DNA of 64,000 bases from Herbiconiux sp. VKM Ac-1786. GTDB lineage: Bacteria > Actinomycetota > Actinomycetes > Actinomycetales > Microbacteriaceae. Shown here in pieces: positions 24,302 through 31,694 of this stretch (position 1 is its first letter; each line of letters opens with the position of its first letter). Made by a program: the position numbers and the translations under genes. The notes under the pieces were generated by a model. The model was not told the DNA's origin and did not search any database. It saw only the letters and a list, made by a program, of their open reading frames with translations. Where the stretch lies: contig NZ_JADKSG010000002.1 in the NCBI RefSeq assembly GCF_015350805.1, positions 1,488,001-1,552,000 on the forward strand, read 5' to 3'.

Positions 24302-26341
24302 TCAGCGGTGCAGCACGTCCCGCACCGCGAGCAGGTAGGTGCGGCCGTAGCGCTGCGACGGCTCCAGCACCGCGCCCTCGGCCCATTCGTTCCACGCGTT
24401 GACGAAGACGACCCGCTCGTCGCGCGGCCGCTCGGCCACCGAGGAGACGGTGGTGTTCAGCCAGCGCCGGAAGGTGAACGGGTTCGAGCCGTACCACATG
24501 TCGGGCTGCCACTGCCGGCGGGCGGTGTTGTCGAAGTTCACCATCACGCCCGGGTACCGGTGGGCGGGCGGGGCGGTGTTCAGCCGCTCCTCCGCCTTCT
24601 CGGCCATGGCCGGGTAGGAGAGCAGGTTGCCCTTGAAGCGCTCGTCGAGCCCGCGGTGGTCGCGGGGCAGCGACTGCCAGAACATGTTGTGCGGCGCGAA
24701 TTCGAGGTAGGCGTCTAGTCCGTGCTCGGCGAGGGACCCCTCGACGCCCTGCATCGAGGTGCCGACGTCGACCGTCACGAGGTGGAGGCCGGGCAGGCCC
24801 GCCTCCTCGGCCACCTGGCGCCAGTGCGCGACGACCTCGACGTGGTCGGGGATCTGGGTGATGCGGTAGACCGCGATCACCGGCTTGTCGTCGATGCGGA
24901 TGTAGCGCGGGTCGGTGATCAGGTGCAGCACGTCGTGGATGAACTGCTTCGCCGAGACGCGGTCGTAGTCCTGCGCGATCAGGATGTTCTTCTCGCTGCC
25001 GTCCCAGCGCCTGGTCCAGTTCTCGTTCGCCCACATGATGCAGAACGGCTGGTCGGAGTCGGAGGCCGCGAGCTCCTCCACCGGGAGGTCCATCAGCTTC
25101 TTGCCCGCGAACCAGTAGTAGTAGTACATGAAGCCCTCGAGGCCCGCCGCGGTGGCGAGCTCGTACTGGGCGTCGCGCACGCCGGGCGTGCGGAGGTCGT
25201 AGAAGCCGAGCTCGCTCGGCAGCAGCGGCTGGATGTGGCCGGGGTACAGCGGCGTTCCGGCGGCCACGTTCGACCACTCGGTGAAGCCCTTCTCCCACCA
25301 CTCGTCGTTCTCGGGGAAGGTGTGGAACTGCGGCAGGTAGAACGGGATGACCCGGGCGCGGGGCTGCACCACCGCATCCGCCCCGAACCGCTCGAAGGCG
25401 GTGCCCTCGGCCGTCGCGGTCAGCGTCGAGGCGTCGCGCACGTCGTAGCCGGCCTCACCGGCGACGATCCCGAGGATGCGCTCGATCGCGTGCGCGGTGG
25501 TGGCGTCGACCTGGCCGGCCTCCTCCTCGAAGTCGGAGGCCTGCAGCTCGAAGGCGCGGAGGCCCTGCAGCAGGAAGCCGCGCACCCAGTAGATGCTGCC
25601 GGCGGCGAAGCGCAGGCGGTCCTCGTCGCGGTCAATCTGGATGCGCCGGAGCAGCGACCCGACGATCTCGCGGTCGCCGCCCCAGAACTCGGGGCCGAGC
25701 ACGTTGCCGGTCGAGGTCAGGATGCCCAGGGCGGGGTCGCTCGCGAACTCGTTCAGCACCCGGGTGACCGTCTCGACCGAGCCGGCCAGCTCCGAGAAGA
25801 AGCTCTCGCGCCACTCGTCGCCCGAGCCGGCGAGCTCGCCGTGCGCCTCGCGCCAGGCGCTCTTCTTCGTGTGCACCTTGAAGACGAGCTCGTAGGGGTC
25901 GAGGAGCCCGGCGTTGACCACCGAGACCAGCGGCAGGATGTCGCGGCCGTGGTTGGCGATGTCGAGCACCTGCACGCGGTCGACGTTCGTGAGCCGGGAG
26001 GTGTCGAGCGACAGCTCCTCCCCCGAGGCGTTCGTGACGATCAGGTCGAACTGCACCGGCAGGGCCTCGAGCGACTGCAGGATCTGCGCGACGAGGTCGG
26101 TGTAGAACACGTGCACCACCACGGCCACCCGGGAGGTGGCGGGCTCGGCGACGAACTGCTTCTTCCACTCGCCCGGGTACAGCGCCTTGAGCCGGCTGCT
26201 GCGGTTGTACGCCCAGGAGCTGAAGCCCGCGGGGAAGTCGTCGGGTGCGGCGGGGGCCGGCGACTCGGCGAGCTTGTCGCCCACCTTGAGCATGGCGCGG
26301 CCGGTGCGGCGCTTGACTCCGCCGATGGTGATTTTTCTCAT
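24302..26341 (-). CDS. RgpF-like / WbsX (GH99-like) two-domain glycan protein
   Basis: The product has 679 residues and two domains. Residues about 45-300 resemble rhamnan-synthesis protein F (VAVVVHVFYTDL, NHGRDILPL, FKVHTKKS). Residues about 330-670 are the WbsX/GH99-like domain, with VIPFYLPQFHTFPEND, WWEKGFTEWSN, YYYYWFAGKKLM, MWANENWTRRWDG and VFVNAWNEWAEG. Proteins with this pairing occur in O-antigen and rhamnose-glycan clusters and are usually annotated as glycosyltransferases, although the GH99-like fold suggests hydrolase or transferase chemistry. AGAGGG lies 3-4 nt before the ATG. The gene is 31 nt downstream of a second RgpF-like gene, in one minus-strand unit. No signal peptide is seen, so action in the cytoplasm is likely. 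Confidence 0.85.
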   Translation of the reverse strand: MRKITIGGVKRRTGRAMLKVGDKLAESPAPAAPDDFPAGFSSWAYNRSSRLKALYPGEWKKQFVAEPATSRVAVVVHVFYTDLVAQILQSLEALPVQFDLIVTNASGEELSLDTSRLTNVDRVQVLDIANHGRDILPLVSVVNAGLLDPYELVFKVHTKKSAWREAHGELAGSGDEWRESFFSELAGSVETVTRVLNEFASDPALGILTSTGNVLGPEFWGGDREIVGSLLRRIQIDRDEDRLRFAAGSIYWVRGFLLQGLRAFELQASDFEEEAGQVDATTAHAIERILGIVAGEAGYDVRDASTLTATAEGTAFERFGADAVVQPRARVIPFYLPQFHTFPENDEWWEKGFTEWSNVAAGTPLYPGHIQPLLPSELGFYDLRTPGVRDAQYELATAAGLEGFMYYYYWFAGKKLMDLPVEELAASDSDQPFCIMWANENWTRRWDGSEKNILIAQDYDRVSAKQFIHDVLHLITDPRYIRIDDKPVIAVYRITQIPDHVEVVAHWRQVAEEAGLPGLHLVTVDVGTSMQGVEGSLAEHGLDAYLEFAPHNMFWQSLPRDHRGLDERFKGNLLSYPAMAEKAEERLNTAPPAHRYPGVMVNFDNTARRQWQPDMWYGSNPFTFRRWLNTTVSSVAERPRDERVVFVNAWNEWAEGAVLEPSQRYGRTYLLAVRDVLHR

Positions 26342-26372
26342 GACCCTCTAACTCTCACAGCCTGGTGGGCTC

Positions 26373-27182
26373 TCAGACCCAGTCGCGCGGGTCTTCGCCG
26401 AACATCCGCTCGATCACGGCGGGCACCTCGAAAGCGTCCCCCACGATACCCGGGTTGGTCACGAGCTCCCGTTTGACGAACGGGAAGCCGTGCTCGAGCA
26501 GCCCCTTCCAGCCCTGGATGGTGGGGTTCTGCGTGTACTGCACGACGAGCTCGTAGTCGAACCAGGCGCCCGAGACGTAGCCCTCGCCGTAGAGCAGGCG
26601 GCTGAGCCCCAGCTCGTACTTGTCGATGATGTCGAACTTGGTGGGCTGCTCGGGCAGGTTCTGCCAGAAGTGGCGGAGCGTCGCATCATCGAGCACGCCG
26701 CCCTTGAACCCCATCAGGAAGCTCTGCAGGTGCTGCATGTACTGGCTCGTCCAGGTGCCGCCCCAGACGTCGAAGAAGCTCGTCTCGAAGTCCTCGACCA
26801 TGGGCGCGAGGCTCGCGAACGGCCCCACGAGCGAGTCGTTCGTCAGCAGCACGTAGGGCTTACGGCGGATCTCGGGGAACAGCTCGAGGCCGGTCGCCCA
26901 GGAGCCGAAGTCGTAGCCGATGTTCGGCTTCCGCACCACGATCGCGTCGTTCGCCGGCCCGCGCGACCAGTCCAGCGGGGCGTGGTCGTCGGATGCCCGC
27001 ACCACGACCACCTCGTAGCCGGCCTCCTCGAGGCGCGCGACCATGCAGGACAGCGACAGCGAGACGGTCGAGGAGGTGCCGTAGCTCGCGACGACCGCGA
27101 CGCGGTCGGTGGCGGGCAGGCGCCTCTTGGTGCTCTCGACGACGGTGAGCGGGAGCACCTTGTCGAGGACTCTCGTGCTCAC
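26373..27182 (-). CDS. Rhamnan-synthesis F (RgpF)-like protein, stand-alone
   Basis: This 269-residue protein has the RgpF-type core VAVVASYGTSSTVS, VRKPNIGYDFGSWATGLE, YVLLTNDSLVGPF and a VDGFETSFFDVWG-like block. RgpF proteins take part in rhamnan or rhamnose-glucose polysaccharide assembly and are treated as glycosyltransferases. The start is GTG at 27182, 4 nt after the stop of the coiled-coil gene, so the two are coupled. The copy fused to WbsX downstream shows the same motif order, implying duplication. dTDP-L-rhamnose from the rml genes is the expected donor. Confidence 0.8.
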   Translation of the reverse strand: MSTRVLDKVLPLTVVESTKRRLPATDRVAVVASYGTSSTVSLSLSCMVARLEEAGYEVVVVRASDDHAPLDWSRGPANDAIVVRKPNIGYDFGSWATGLELFPEIRRKPYVLLTNDSLVGPFASLAPMVEDFETSFFDVWGGTWTSQYMQHLQSFLMGFKGGVLDDATLRHFWQNLPEQPTKFDIIDKYELGLSRLLYGEGYVSGAWFDYELVVQYTQNPTIQGWKGLLEHGFPFVKRELVTNPGIVGDAFEVPAVIERMFGEDPRDWV

Positions 27183-27186
27183 GGGA

Positions 27187-27447
27187 TCAGGTCCAGCCGT
27201 TGTTGAGCGCCTTGCGCCGGCGCATGCGCAGCGGCCGGGTGATCGACCACGAGCTGGAGCCGCGGAGGGCCTTCAGCTGGGTGGAGAGGCGCTCGGCCTG
27301 GTTGCGGCTGGCCACGAGGCGCCGGCGGTACTCCTCCGTCTCCGCCGTGCGCCGTGCGAGCTGGGCGCGGAGCGCCGCGACCTCGAGGCGCAGTTCGCGC
27401 AACTCGTTCGCGACGTCGCCGTCGGGGGGTGTCACTGCTGAGCTCAT
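27187..27447 (-). CDS. Coiled-coil microprotein with GT-type SWSITRPLR tail
   Basis: The 86-residue protein has one long predicted coiled coil (about residues 12-58, with heptads in ELRELRLEVAALRAQLAR and RRLVASRNQAERLSTQL). It ends in a basic SSSWSITRPLRMRRRK segment. The same coiled coil plus S-W-x-(L/I)-T-x-P-(L/M)-R tail is commonly found at the C-terminus of large glycosyltransferases and next to RgpF-like proteins. Here it is a separate gene, coupled to an RgpF-like GT 4 nt downstream. A role as a membrane-edge scaffold for the GT complex is an inference. A -10-like TACAGT and a GGGGG/CCCCC hairpin precede it. Confidence 0.7.
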   Translation of the reverse strand: MSSAVTPPDGDVANELRELRLEVAALRAQLARRTAETEEYRRRLVASRNQAERLSTQLKALRGSSSWSITRPLRMRRRKALNNGWT

Positions 27448-27470
27448 GCCCGGTACCGATCCTTCATGAC

Positions 27471-27491
27471 GGGGGAAACCCCCCTACTGTA
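27471..27491 (-). promoter_or_regulatory. Promoter and leader hairpin of the coiled-coil/RgpF/WbsX unit
   Basis: On the minus strand TACAGT (27486-27491) is followed by GGGGGG-TTT-CCCCC (27471-27484), and then AAGGAT before the ATG at 27447. The hairpin would sit at the very 5' end of the mRNA, where it could protect the transcript. It could also terminate transcription from the lipoprotein gene upstream. Confidence 0.4.
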
Positions 27492-27528
27492 ATCGGCTTC
27501 GGACGTCGTCGCCTGGGAGCTCCGCCCG

Positions 27529-28050
27529 TCAGACGAGGTCGACGGTGCCGCTGGTCGAACCGGAGTGGGTCGGGTCGGTGAAGGTCAGCTCGACGTTCCA
27601 GGTGCCGGTCGCGCCGGCAGGCAGCACGACCGCGAGGTTCGAGCAGTAGGTGACCATCGCATCCGCCATGCCCGCCCCCTCGATGGTGGCGCTCTGATCG
27701 CCCTGGCTGACGGTGACGGTGCAGGTGCCGGTCGAGGAGACGAGGTCGGTGACCATGCCCGCGACCGAGACGGTCGAGGTGGAGGGGTCCCAGGAGCTGT
27801 TGAGGATCTCCAGCGAGACCACGGAGGACTCGGGCGTCGTGGGGGTGGGCGTCGGCGTCGGCTCGGGAGCGGTCGTCGGCGTCGGGGTGGGGGTCGGCGT
27901 CGGCGTCGGCGTGGCCGAGCGGGTCGGCGCCGGCGAGCTCGCCGTGGGGCTCGGGGCGGCCGCCCCGCCGATGCAGCCGGCCGTCGACAGGGCCGCCGCG
28001 GCGACGATGAGCGTGCTGACGGATGCGCGGAGGAGAGTCGAACGTGCCAT
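27529..28050 (-). CDS. Secreted lipoprotein with proline/threonine-rich linker
   Basis: This 173-residue lipoprotein has a basic start, a hydrophobic core and the lipobox LSTAGC, with Cys near residue 26. A Pro/Thr-rich linker of about 45 residues (PTPTPTP runs) follows, then a beta-rich domain of about 95 residues with two cysteines (GTCTVTV and VTYCSN) and no named family. The domain pattern, SVAGMVTDLVSSTGTC and later WNVELTF, resembles an immunoglobulin-like exported domain. The linker probably spans the wall so that the domain sits at the surface. TAGGAT lies 7 nt before the ATG, so it is probably leaderless. It is divergent from the GT2-GT4 fusion gene. Confidence 0.75.
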   Translation of the reverse strand: MARSTLLRASVSTLIVAAAALSTAGCIGGAAAPSPTASSPAPTRSATPTPTPTPTPTPTTAPEPTPTPTPTTPESSVVSLEILNSSWDPSTSTVSVAGMVTDLVSSTGTCTVTVSQGDQSATIEGAGMADAMVTYCSNLAVVLPAGATGTWNVELTFTDPTHSGSTSGTVDLV

Positions 28051-28113
28051 GTCCCCGATCCTAGGCACCGCGTTCCCGGATGCCCGCTGACGCTCCGGCG
28101 ATAGGCTGATCGG
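28051..28113. promoter_or_regulatory. Back-to-back leaderless promoters
   Basis: The minus-strand TAGGAT at 28058-28063 (7 nt to ATG 28050) and the plus-strand TAGGCT at 28102-28107 (6 nt to GTG 28114) share this 63-bp gap. The two promoters' -35 regions must overlap between 28064 and 28101, so the genes may be co-regulated or compete for polymerase. Confidence 0.5.
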
Positions 28114-30678
28114 GTGAAGATCGCCATGCCGAAAGCCCAGCCCGGAGTCGTGTCGGTGGTCGTGGTGAACTTCCGCGGCGCCGACGACACCATCGAGTGC
28201 GTCTCGCAGCTGGGCGCCGTCGACTGGCCGCGCGAGCGGCTCGACGTCGTCGTGGTCGAGAACGGATCGGGCGACGACAGCCTCGCCCGGCTCACCGCCG
28301 CCTTCGCCGGCGACGAGCGCGTGCGCGTGATCGAGTCGGCCGAGAACCTCGGCTTCGCCGGCGGCTCCAACCTCGGCGCGGCGAACGCGCGCGGCGAATT
28401 CGTGGCCTTCCTGAACAGCGACGCCAAGCCGCACCCCGCCTGGGTGCGGGAGGCGGTGGCGCAGTTCGACACCAGCCCCGCCGTCGCCGCGGTCGGCAGC
28501 AAGGTGCTCGACTGGGAGGGCAAGGTGGTCGACTTCGTCGGCGGCAGCCTGACCTGGTTCGGCATGGGCTACAAGGATCACGAGAACCAGCCCGACGACG
28601 AGCGCTTCCGCGAGCCCCGCGACATCCTCTACGGCACGGGCTCCGCCCTGTTCGTGCGCGCCTCCGCCTTCGCCGAGGCGGGCGGCTTCGACGAACGCTT
28701 CTTCATGTTCTACGAGGACGTCGACCTCGGCTGGCGCCTGAACCTGCTGGGCCACCGCGTGCGCTTCGCCCCGGCCTCGATCGTCTACCACCGCCACCAC
28801 GCCTCGATGCGCAGCTTCGGCCCCTACCGCGAGAGCTACCTGCTGGAGCGGAACGCCCTCGCCACGCTCTACAAGAACCTCTCGGCCGAGAACCTCGGCC
28901 GCTTCCTGCCCGGGGCGATGGCGCTGCTCGCCCGGCGTGCGGTCGCGAAGAGCGACCTCGACTCGCAGCTGTTCGACATCCGCCGCTTCGACGGCGCCGC
29001 CGACGAGTTCGACGCGACGACGCCGGTGTCGAAGGAGTCGCTCGCGAGCCTGTTCGCGCTCGACCAGTTCGTCGAAGAGCTCGAGTCGCTCTCCGCGACC
29101 CGCGACGAGCTGCAGTCCGCCCGCCGGCGCACCGACGCCGAGCTGTTCCGGCTGTTCGGCAACATGATCCACCCGCTGATCGGCGACTCCTCCTACCTCT
29201 CGGGCTTCCGCGCCGTGGTCGACGCCTTCGAGATCGAGGCGGCCACCGACCGGCGGCACGTGCTCGTGATCACGGGCGACGCGCTGGGCGAGAAGATGGC
29301 CGGCCCCGGCCTCCGCGCCTGGAAGATCAGCGAGGCGCTGAGCGCCGAGCACGACGTGCGCCTGGTCACCTGGAACGCCGCGAAGCGCCACTCCGACCGC
29401 TTCGAGGTCGCGCACGTGCAGCTGCAGAACGAGCGCCAGATGGCGGTGCACGAGGAGTGGGCCGACATCGTCTTCTTCCAGGGCTACGCGCTGCACCACT
29501 TCACCACCCTGCAGAAGAGCGAGAAGATCGTCGTCGCCGACATCTACGACCCGATGCACCTCGAGCAGCTCGAGCAGGGCCGCGAGTTCGGCACCGAGCG
29601 CTGGACGAACATCGTGCGCTCGGCCACCGAGGTGCTGAACGCGCAGCTCTCCCGCGCCGACTTCTTCCTCTGCGCCTCCGAGCGGCAGCGCCTGTTCTGG
29701 CTCGGCCAGCTCGCCGCCCTCGGCCGCATCAACCCCGCGAACTACGCCGCCGACGACTCGCTCGACGAGCTCATCTCGATCGCGCCCTTCGGCCTCGACT
29801 CGACTCCGCCGCGGCACACCCGCGACGCGGTGCGCGGCGTCGTGCCCGGCATCGGGAAGGACGACAAGCTCGTCATCTGGGGCGGCGGCATCTACAACTG
29901 GTTCGACACCCTCACCCTCGTGCGGGCGATCGGGGCACTCGCCGAGCGGCGCCCCGACGTGCGGCTGTTCTTCATGGGCGTCGCGCATCCGAACCCCGAC
30001 GTGCCCGAGATGGCGATCGTGCAGCAGACCCGCCGGCTCGCCGAGGAGCTCGGCCTCACCGGCCGGCACGTCTTCTTCAACGACTCCTGGGTCGACCTCG
30101 ACGACCGGCAGAACTACCTGCTCGAGGCCGACGTCGGCGTCAGCACCCACTTCGACCACATCGAGACGACCTTCTCGTTCCGCACGCGCATCCTGGACTA
30201 CCTCTGGGCCTCGCTGCCGATCGTCACCACCCGCGGCGACAGCTTCGGCGACCTGGTCGAGAAGGAGGGTCTCGGCGTGAGCGTGCCCGAGCGCGACGTC
30301 GACGCCCTCGCCGACGCCCTCGAGCGGATGCTCTACGACGACGCCGAGCGCGCCGCGGCCGTCGAGGCGGTCGGCCGGGTGCGCGAGCAGTTCACCTGGG
30401 AGCAGACCCTCCGCCCGCTGGTGGAGTTCTGCCGCGACCCCCACCCGGCCGCCGACCGCGTGCTCGGCTCGCTCTCGGCGCCGATCGCGCTCGGCGGGGC
30501 CGGCCGCCGCAGCCGCCCCGTCACGGCCGAGGAGAAGTTCCAGGCCATCTCGACCAGGCGGCACGGTCTCGGTCGCGACATCGCGCTGGCCAGGCACTAC
30601 CTCACGAACGGCGGCGTCTCGTCGTTGATCGCCAAGGTGCGCTCCCGTTCTGAGCACGCCCGCGCCGGCCGCCGCTGA
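28114..30678 (+). CDS. Bifunctional GT2-GT4 glycosyltransferase fusion
   Basis: This 854-residue protein joins two glycosyltransferases. Residues 1 to about 280 are GT2 (VVVVNFRGADDT, VENGSGDDS, FLNSDAKPH, FYEDVDLGWRLN), of the rhamnosyltransferase subgroup. A charged linker with heptad character follows (about residues 300-350). Residues about 370-780 are GT4/GT-B, with GEKMAGPGLRAWK near its start, WGGGIYNWFDT as the hinge and DYLWASLPIVTT at the donor site. Two activities in one chain suggest that two sugars are added in succession to the same glycan. GTG at 28114 is supported by TAGGCT 6 nt upstream. The gene is followed by a hairpin and then the ABC exporter genes. Confidence 0.85.
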   Translation: MKIAMPKAQPGVVSVVVVNFRGADDTIECVSQLGAVDWPRERLDVVVVENGSGDDSLARLTAAFAGDERVRVIESAENLGFAGGSNLGAANARGEFVAFLNSDAKPHPAWVREAVAQFDTSPAVAAVGSKVLDWEGKVVDFVGGSLTWFGMGYKDHENQPDDERFREPRDILYGTGSALFVRASAFAEAGGFDERFFMFYEDVDLGWRLNLLGHRVRFAPASIVYHRHHASMRSFGPYRESYLLERNALATLYKNLSAENLGRFLPGAMALLARRAVAKSDLDSQLFDIRRFDGAADEFDATTPVSKESLASLFALDQFVEELESLSATRDELQSARRRTDAELFRLFGNMIHPLIGDSSYLSGFRAVVDAFEIEAATDRRHVLVITGDALGEKMAGPGLRAWKISEALSAEHDVRLVTWNAAKRHSDRFEVAHVQLQNERQMAVHEEWADIVFFQGYALHHFTTLQKSEKIVVADIYDPMHLEQLEQGREFGTERWTNIVRSATEVLNAQLSRADFFLCASERQRLFWLGQLAALGRINPANYAADDSLDELISIAPFGLDSTPPRHTRDAVRGVVPGIGKDDKLVIWGGGIYNWFDTLTLVRAIGALAERRPDVRLFFMGVAHPNPDVPEMAIVQQTRRLAEELGLTGRHVFFNDSWVDLDDRQNYLLEADVGVSTHFDHIETTFSFRTRILDYLWASLPIVTTRGDSFGDLVEKEGLGVSVPERDVDALADALERMLYDDAERAAAVEAVGRVREQFTWEQTLRPLVEFCRDPHPAADRVLGSLSAPIALGGAGRRSRPVTAEEKFQAISTRRHGLGRDIALARHYLTNGGVSSLIAKVRSRSEHARAGRR

Positions 30679-30685
30679 CGCCGCG

Positions 30686-30706
30686 CCCCGGGCCTTCGCC
30701 CAGGGG
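30686..30706 (+). terminator. Hairpin after the GT2-GT4 gene
   Basis: CCCCGGGC-CTTC-GCCC-A-GGGG forms an eight-pair stem with one bulged A, starting 7 nt after the stop codon. There is no strong T-tract (GTGTTGTAT follows). A T-poor actinobacterial terminator is likely, because a new promoter follows at once. Confidence 0.5.
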
Positions 30707-30714
30707 CCGTGTTG

Positions 30715-30750
30715 TATCCTCGATCCCGGCAGTCGGCGGTGACCGCTGAC
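30715..30750 (+). promoter_or_regulatory. Promoter plus palindromic operator-like site before the ABC exporter
   Basis: TATCCT at 30715-30720 is a -10-like box. About 12 nt on, 30732-30750 is a 19-bp odd palindrome with eight of nine arm positions matching (GTCGGCGGT and ACCGCTGAC around a central G). It would lie just after the transcription start, where a dimeric repressor could block it. A GGAGG ribosome binding site follows at 30770. Confidence 0.45.
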
Positions 30751-30782
30751 CTACCCGGATGATGGCTTTGGAGGCCGGAAGC

Positions 30783-31694
30783 ATGACTGGCTTGCAAGAG
30801 TCCCCGCTGCAGCGGGCGAATCGATTGAGCACCGAGCCCTGGCAGCAGGCCGGCGGCCGCAGCTCGGGCGTGACGGGAACGATCGCCTCCGTGCGCGAGA
30901 TCTGGGAGCAGCGTCGGCTGCTCCGTCTGCTCACGGGGCGCGAGCTCAAGTCGCGCTACAAGGACAGCGCGGGCGGGTTCCTCTGGAGCCTCGCCAAGCC
31001 GCTGACCCAGCTGTTCATCTACTACCTGGTGATCGGCCAGTTCCTCGGCGCCGCCCGCGGCATCGAGAACTTCGCCATCTACATCTTCGCCGGCCTGACG
31101 ATCTACACGCTGTTCAGCGAGATCGTGGGCGCGGGCACCGGCTCCATCATCGCGAACGCGGGCCTGGTGAAGAAGGTCTACCTGCCGCGCGAGATCTTCC
31201 CGCTCGCCGCCGTCGGCTCGGCGCTGTTCAACTTCGCCGTGCAGTTCGTCATCCTGATCATCGCGTCGATCGTCGTGGGCACCCTGAGCTTCGGGCCGCA
31301 GCTGCTGTTCGGCCTCGGCGCGCTCGTGCTCATCCTGATCTGGGGCACCGCCGTCGGCGTGCTGCTCGCGGCGCTGAACGTCTACCTCCGCGACATCCAG
31401 TACCTCGTCGAGGTCGTGCTGCTGCTGCTCATGTGGGCCTCCCCCATCCTCTACTCGTGGCAGCAGGCCGCGGCGATCCTGCCGCAGTGGCTGCTCGAGA
31501 TCTACGTCAACTCCCCCATCACGCTCGCCGTGCTGGGCTTCCAGGAGGCCTTCTGGTCGGAGGCGTCCAACGGCGTCCCCCTGCCGCACCTGGCCATCCG
31601 GATGCTGATCGCCGGCGCCGTGGGCCTCGTCGCCCTGTTCGCCGCCCAACGAGTCTTCAGCCGCCTTCAGGGCGACTTCGCACAGGAGCTGTGA
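30783..31694 (+). CDS. wzm: ABC-2 type polysaccharide exporter, permease subunit
   Basis: The 303-residue protein is the Wzm-type permease of a lipid-linked polysaccharide exporter. It has a cytoplasmic amphipathic start (REIWEQRRLLRLLTGRELKSRYKDS), then six hydrophobic segments, and the typical GRELKSRYK and PLTQLFIYY boxes. The ATG at 30783 is chosen because GGAGG lies 8 nt upstream; ATGs at 30759 and 30762 have no ribosome binding site. Its stop overlaps the ATP-binding subunit's ATG (TGATG), as expected for a complex made in equal amounts. It would export a finished chain, an alternative to the flippase/polymerase route encoded earlier. Confidence 0.9.
   Translation: MTGLQESPLQRANRLSTEPWQQAGGRSSGVTGTIASVREIWEQRRLLRLLTGRELKSRYKDSAGGFLWSLAKPLTQLFIYYLVIGQFLGAARGIENFAIYIFAGLTIYTLFSEIVGAGTGSIIANAGLVKKVYLPREIFPLAAVGSALFNFAVQFVILIIASIVVGTLSFGPQLLFGLGALVLILIWGTAVGVLLAALNVYLRDIQYLVEVVLLLLMWASPILYSWQQAAAILPQWLLEIYVNSPITLAVLGFQEAFWSEASNGVPLPHLAIRMLIAGAVGLVALFAAQRVFSRLQGDFAQEL

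Noticed and set aside
27831-27930. CRISPR-like array
   Set aside because: The repeats are short codon-type runs encoding Pro and Thr inside a lipoprotein, with no spacers or cas genes.
28051-30657. Very long open frame on the minus strand opposite the GT2-GT4 gene, in frame with the lipoprotein
   Set aside because: Its translation is a low-complexity Ala/Glu/Val/Arg/Gly mix with no domain, as expected opposite a high-GC gene. The lipoprotein begins at its own ATG (28050) with a signal peptide and promoter box.
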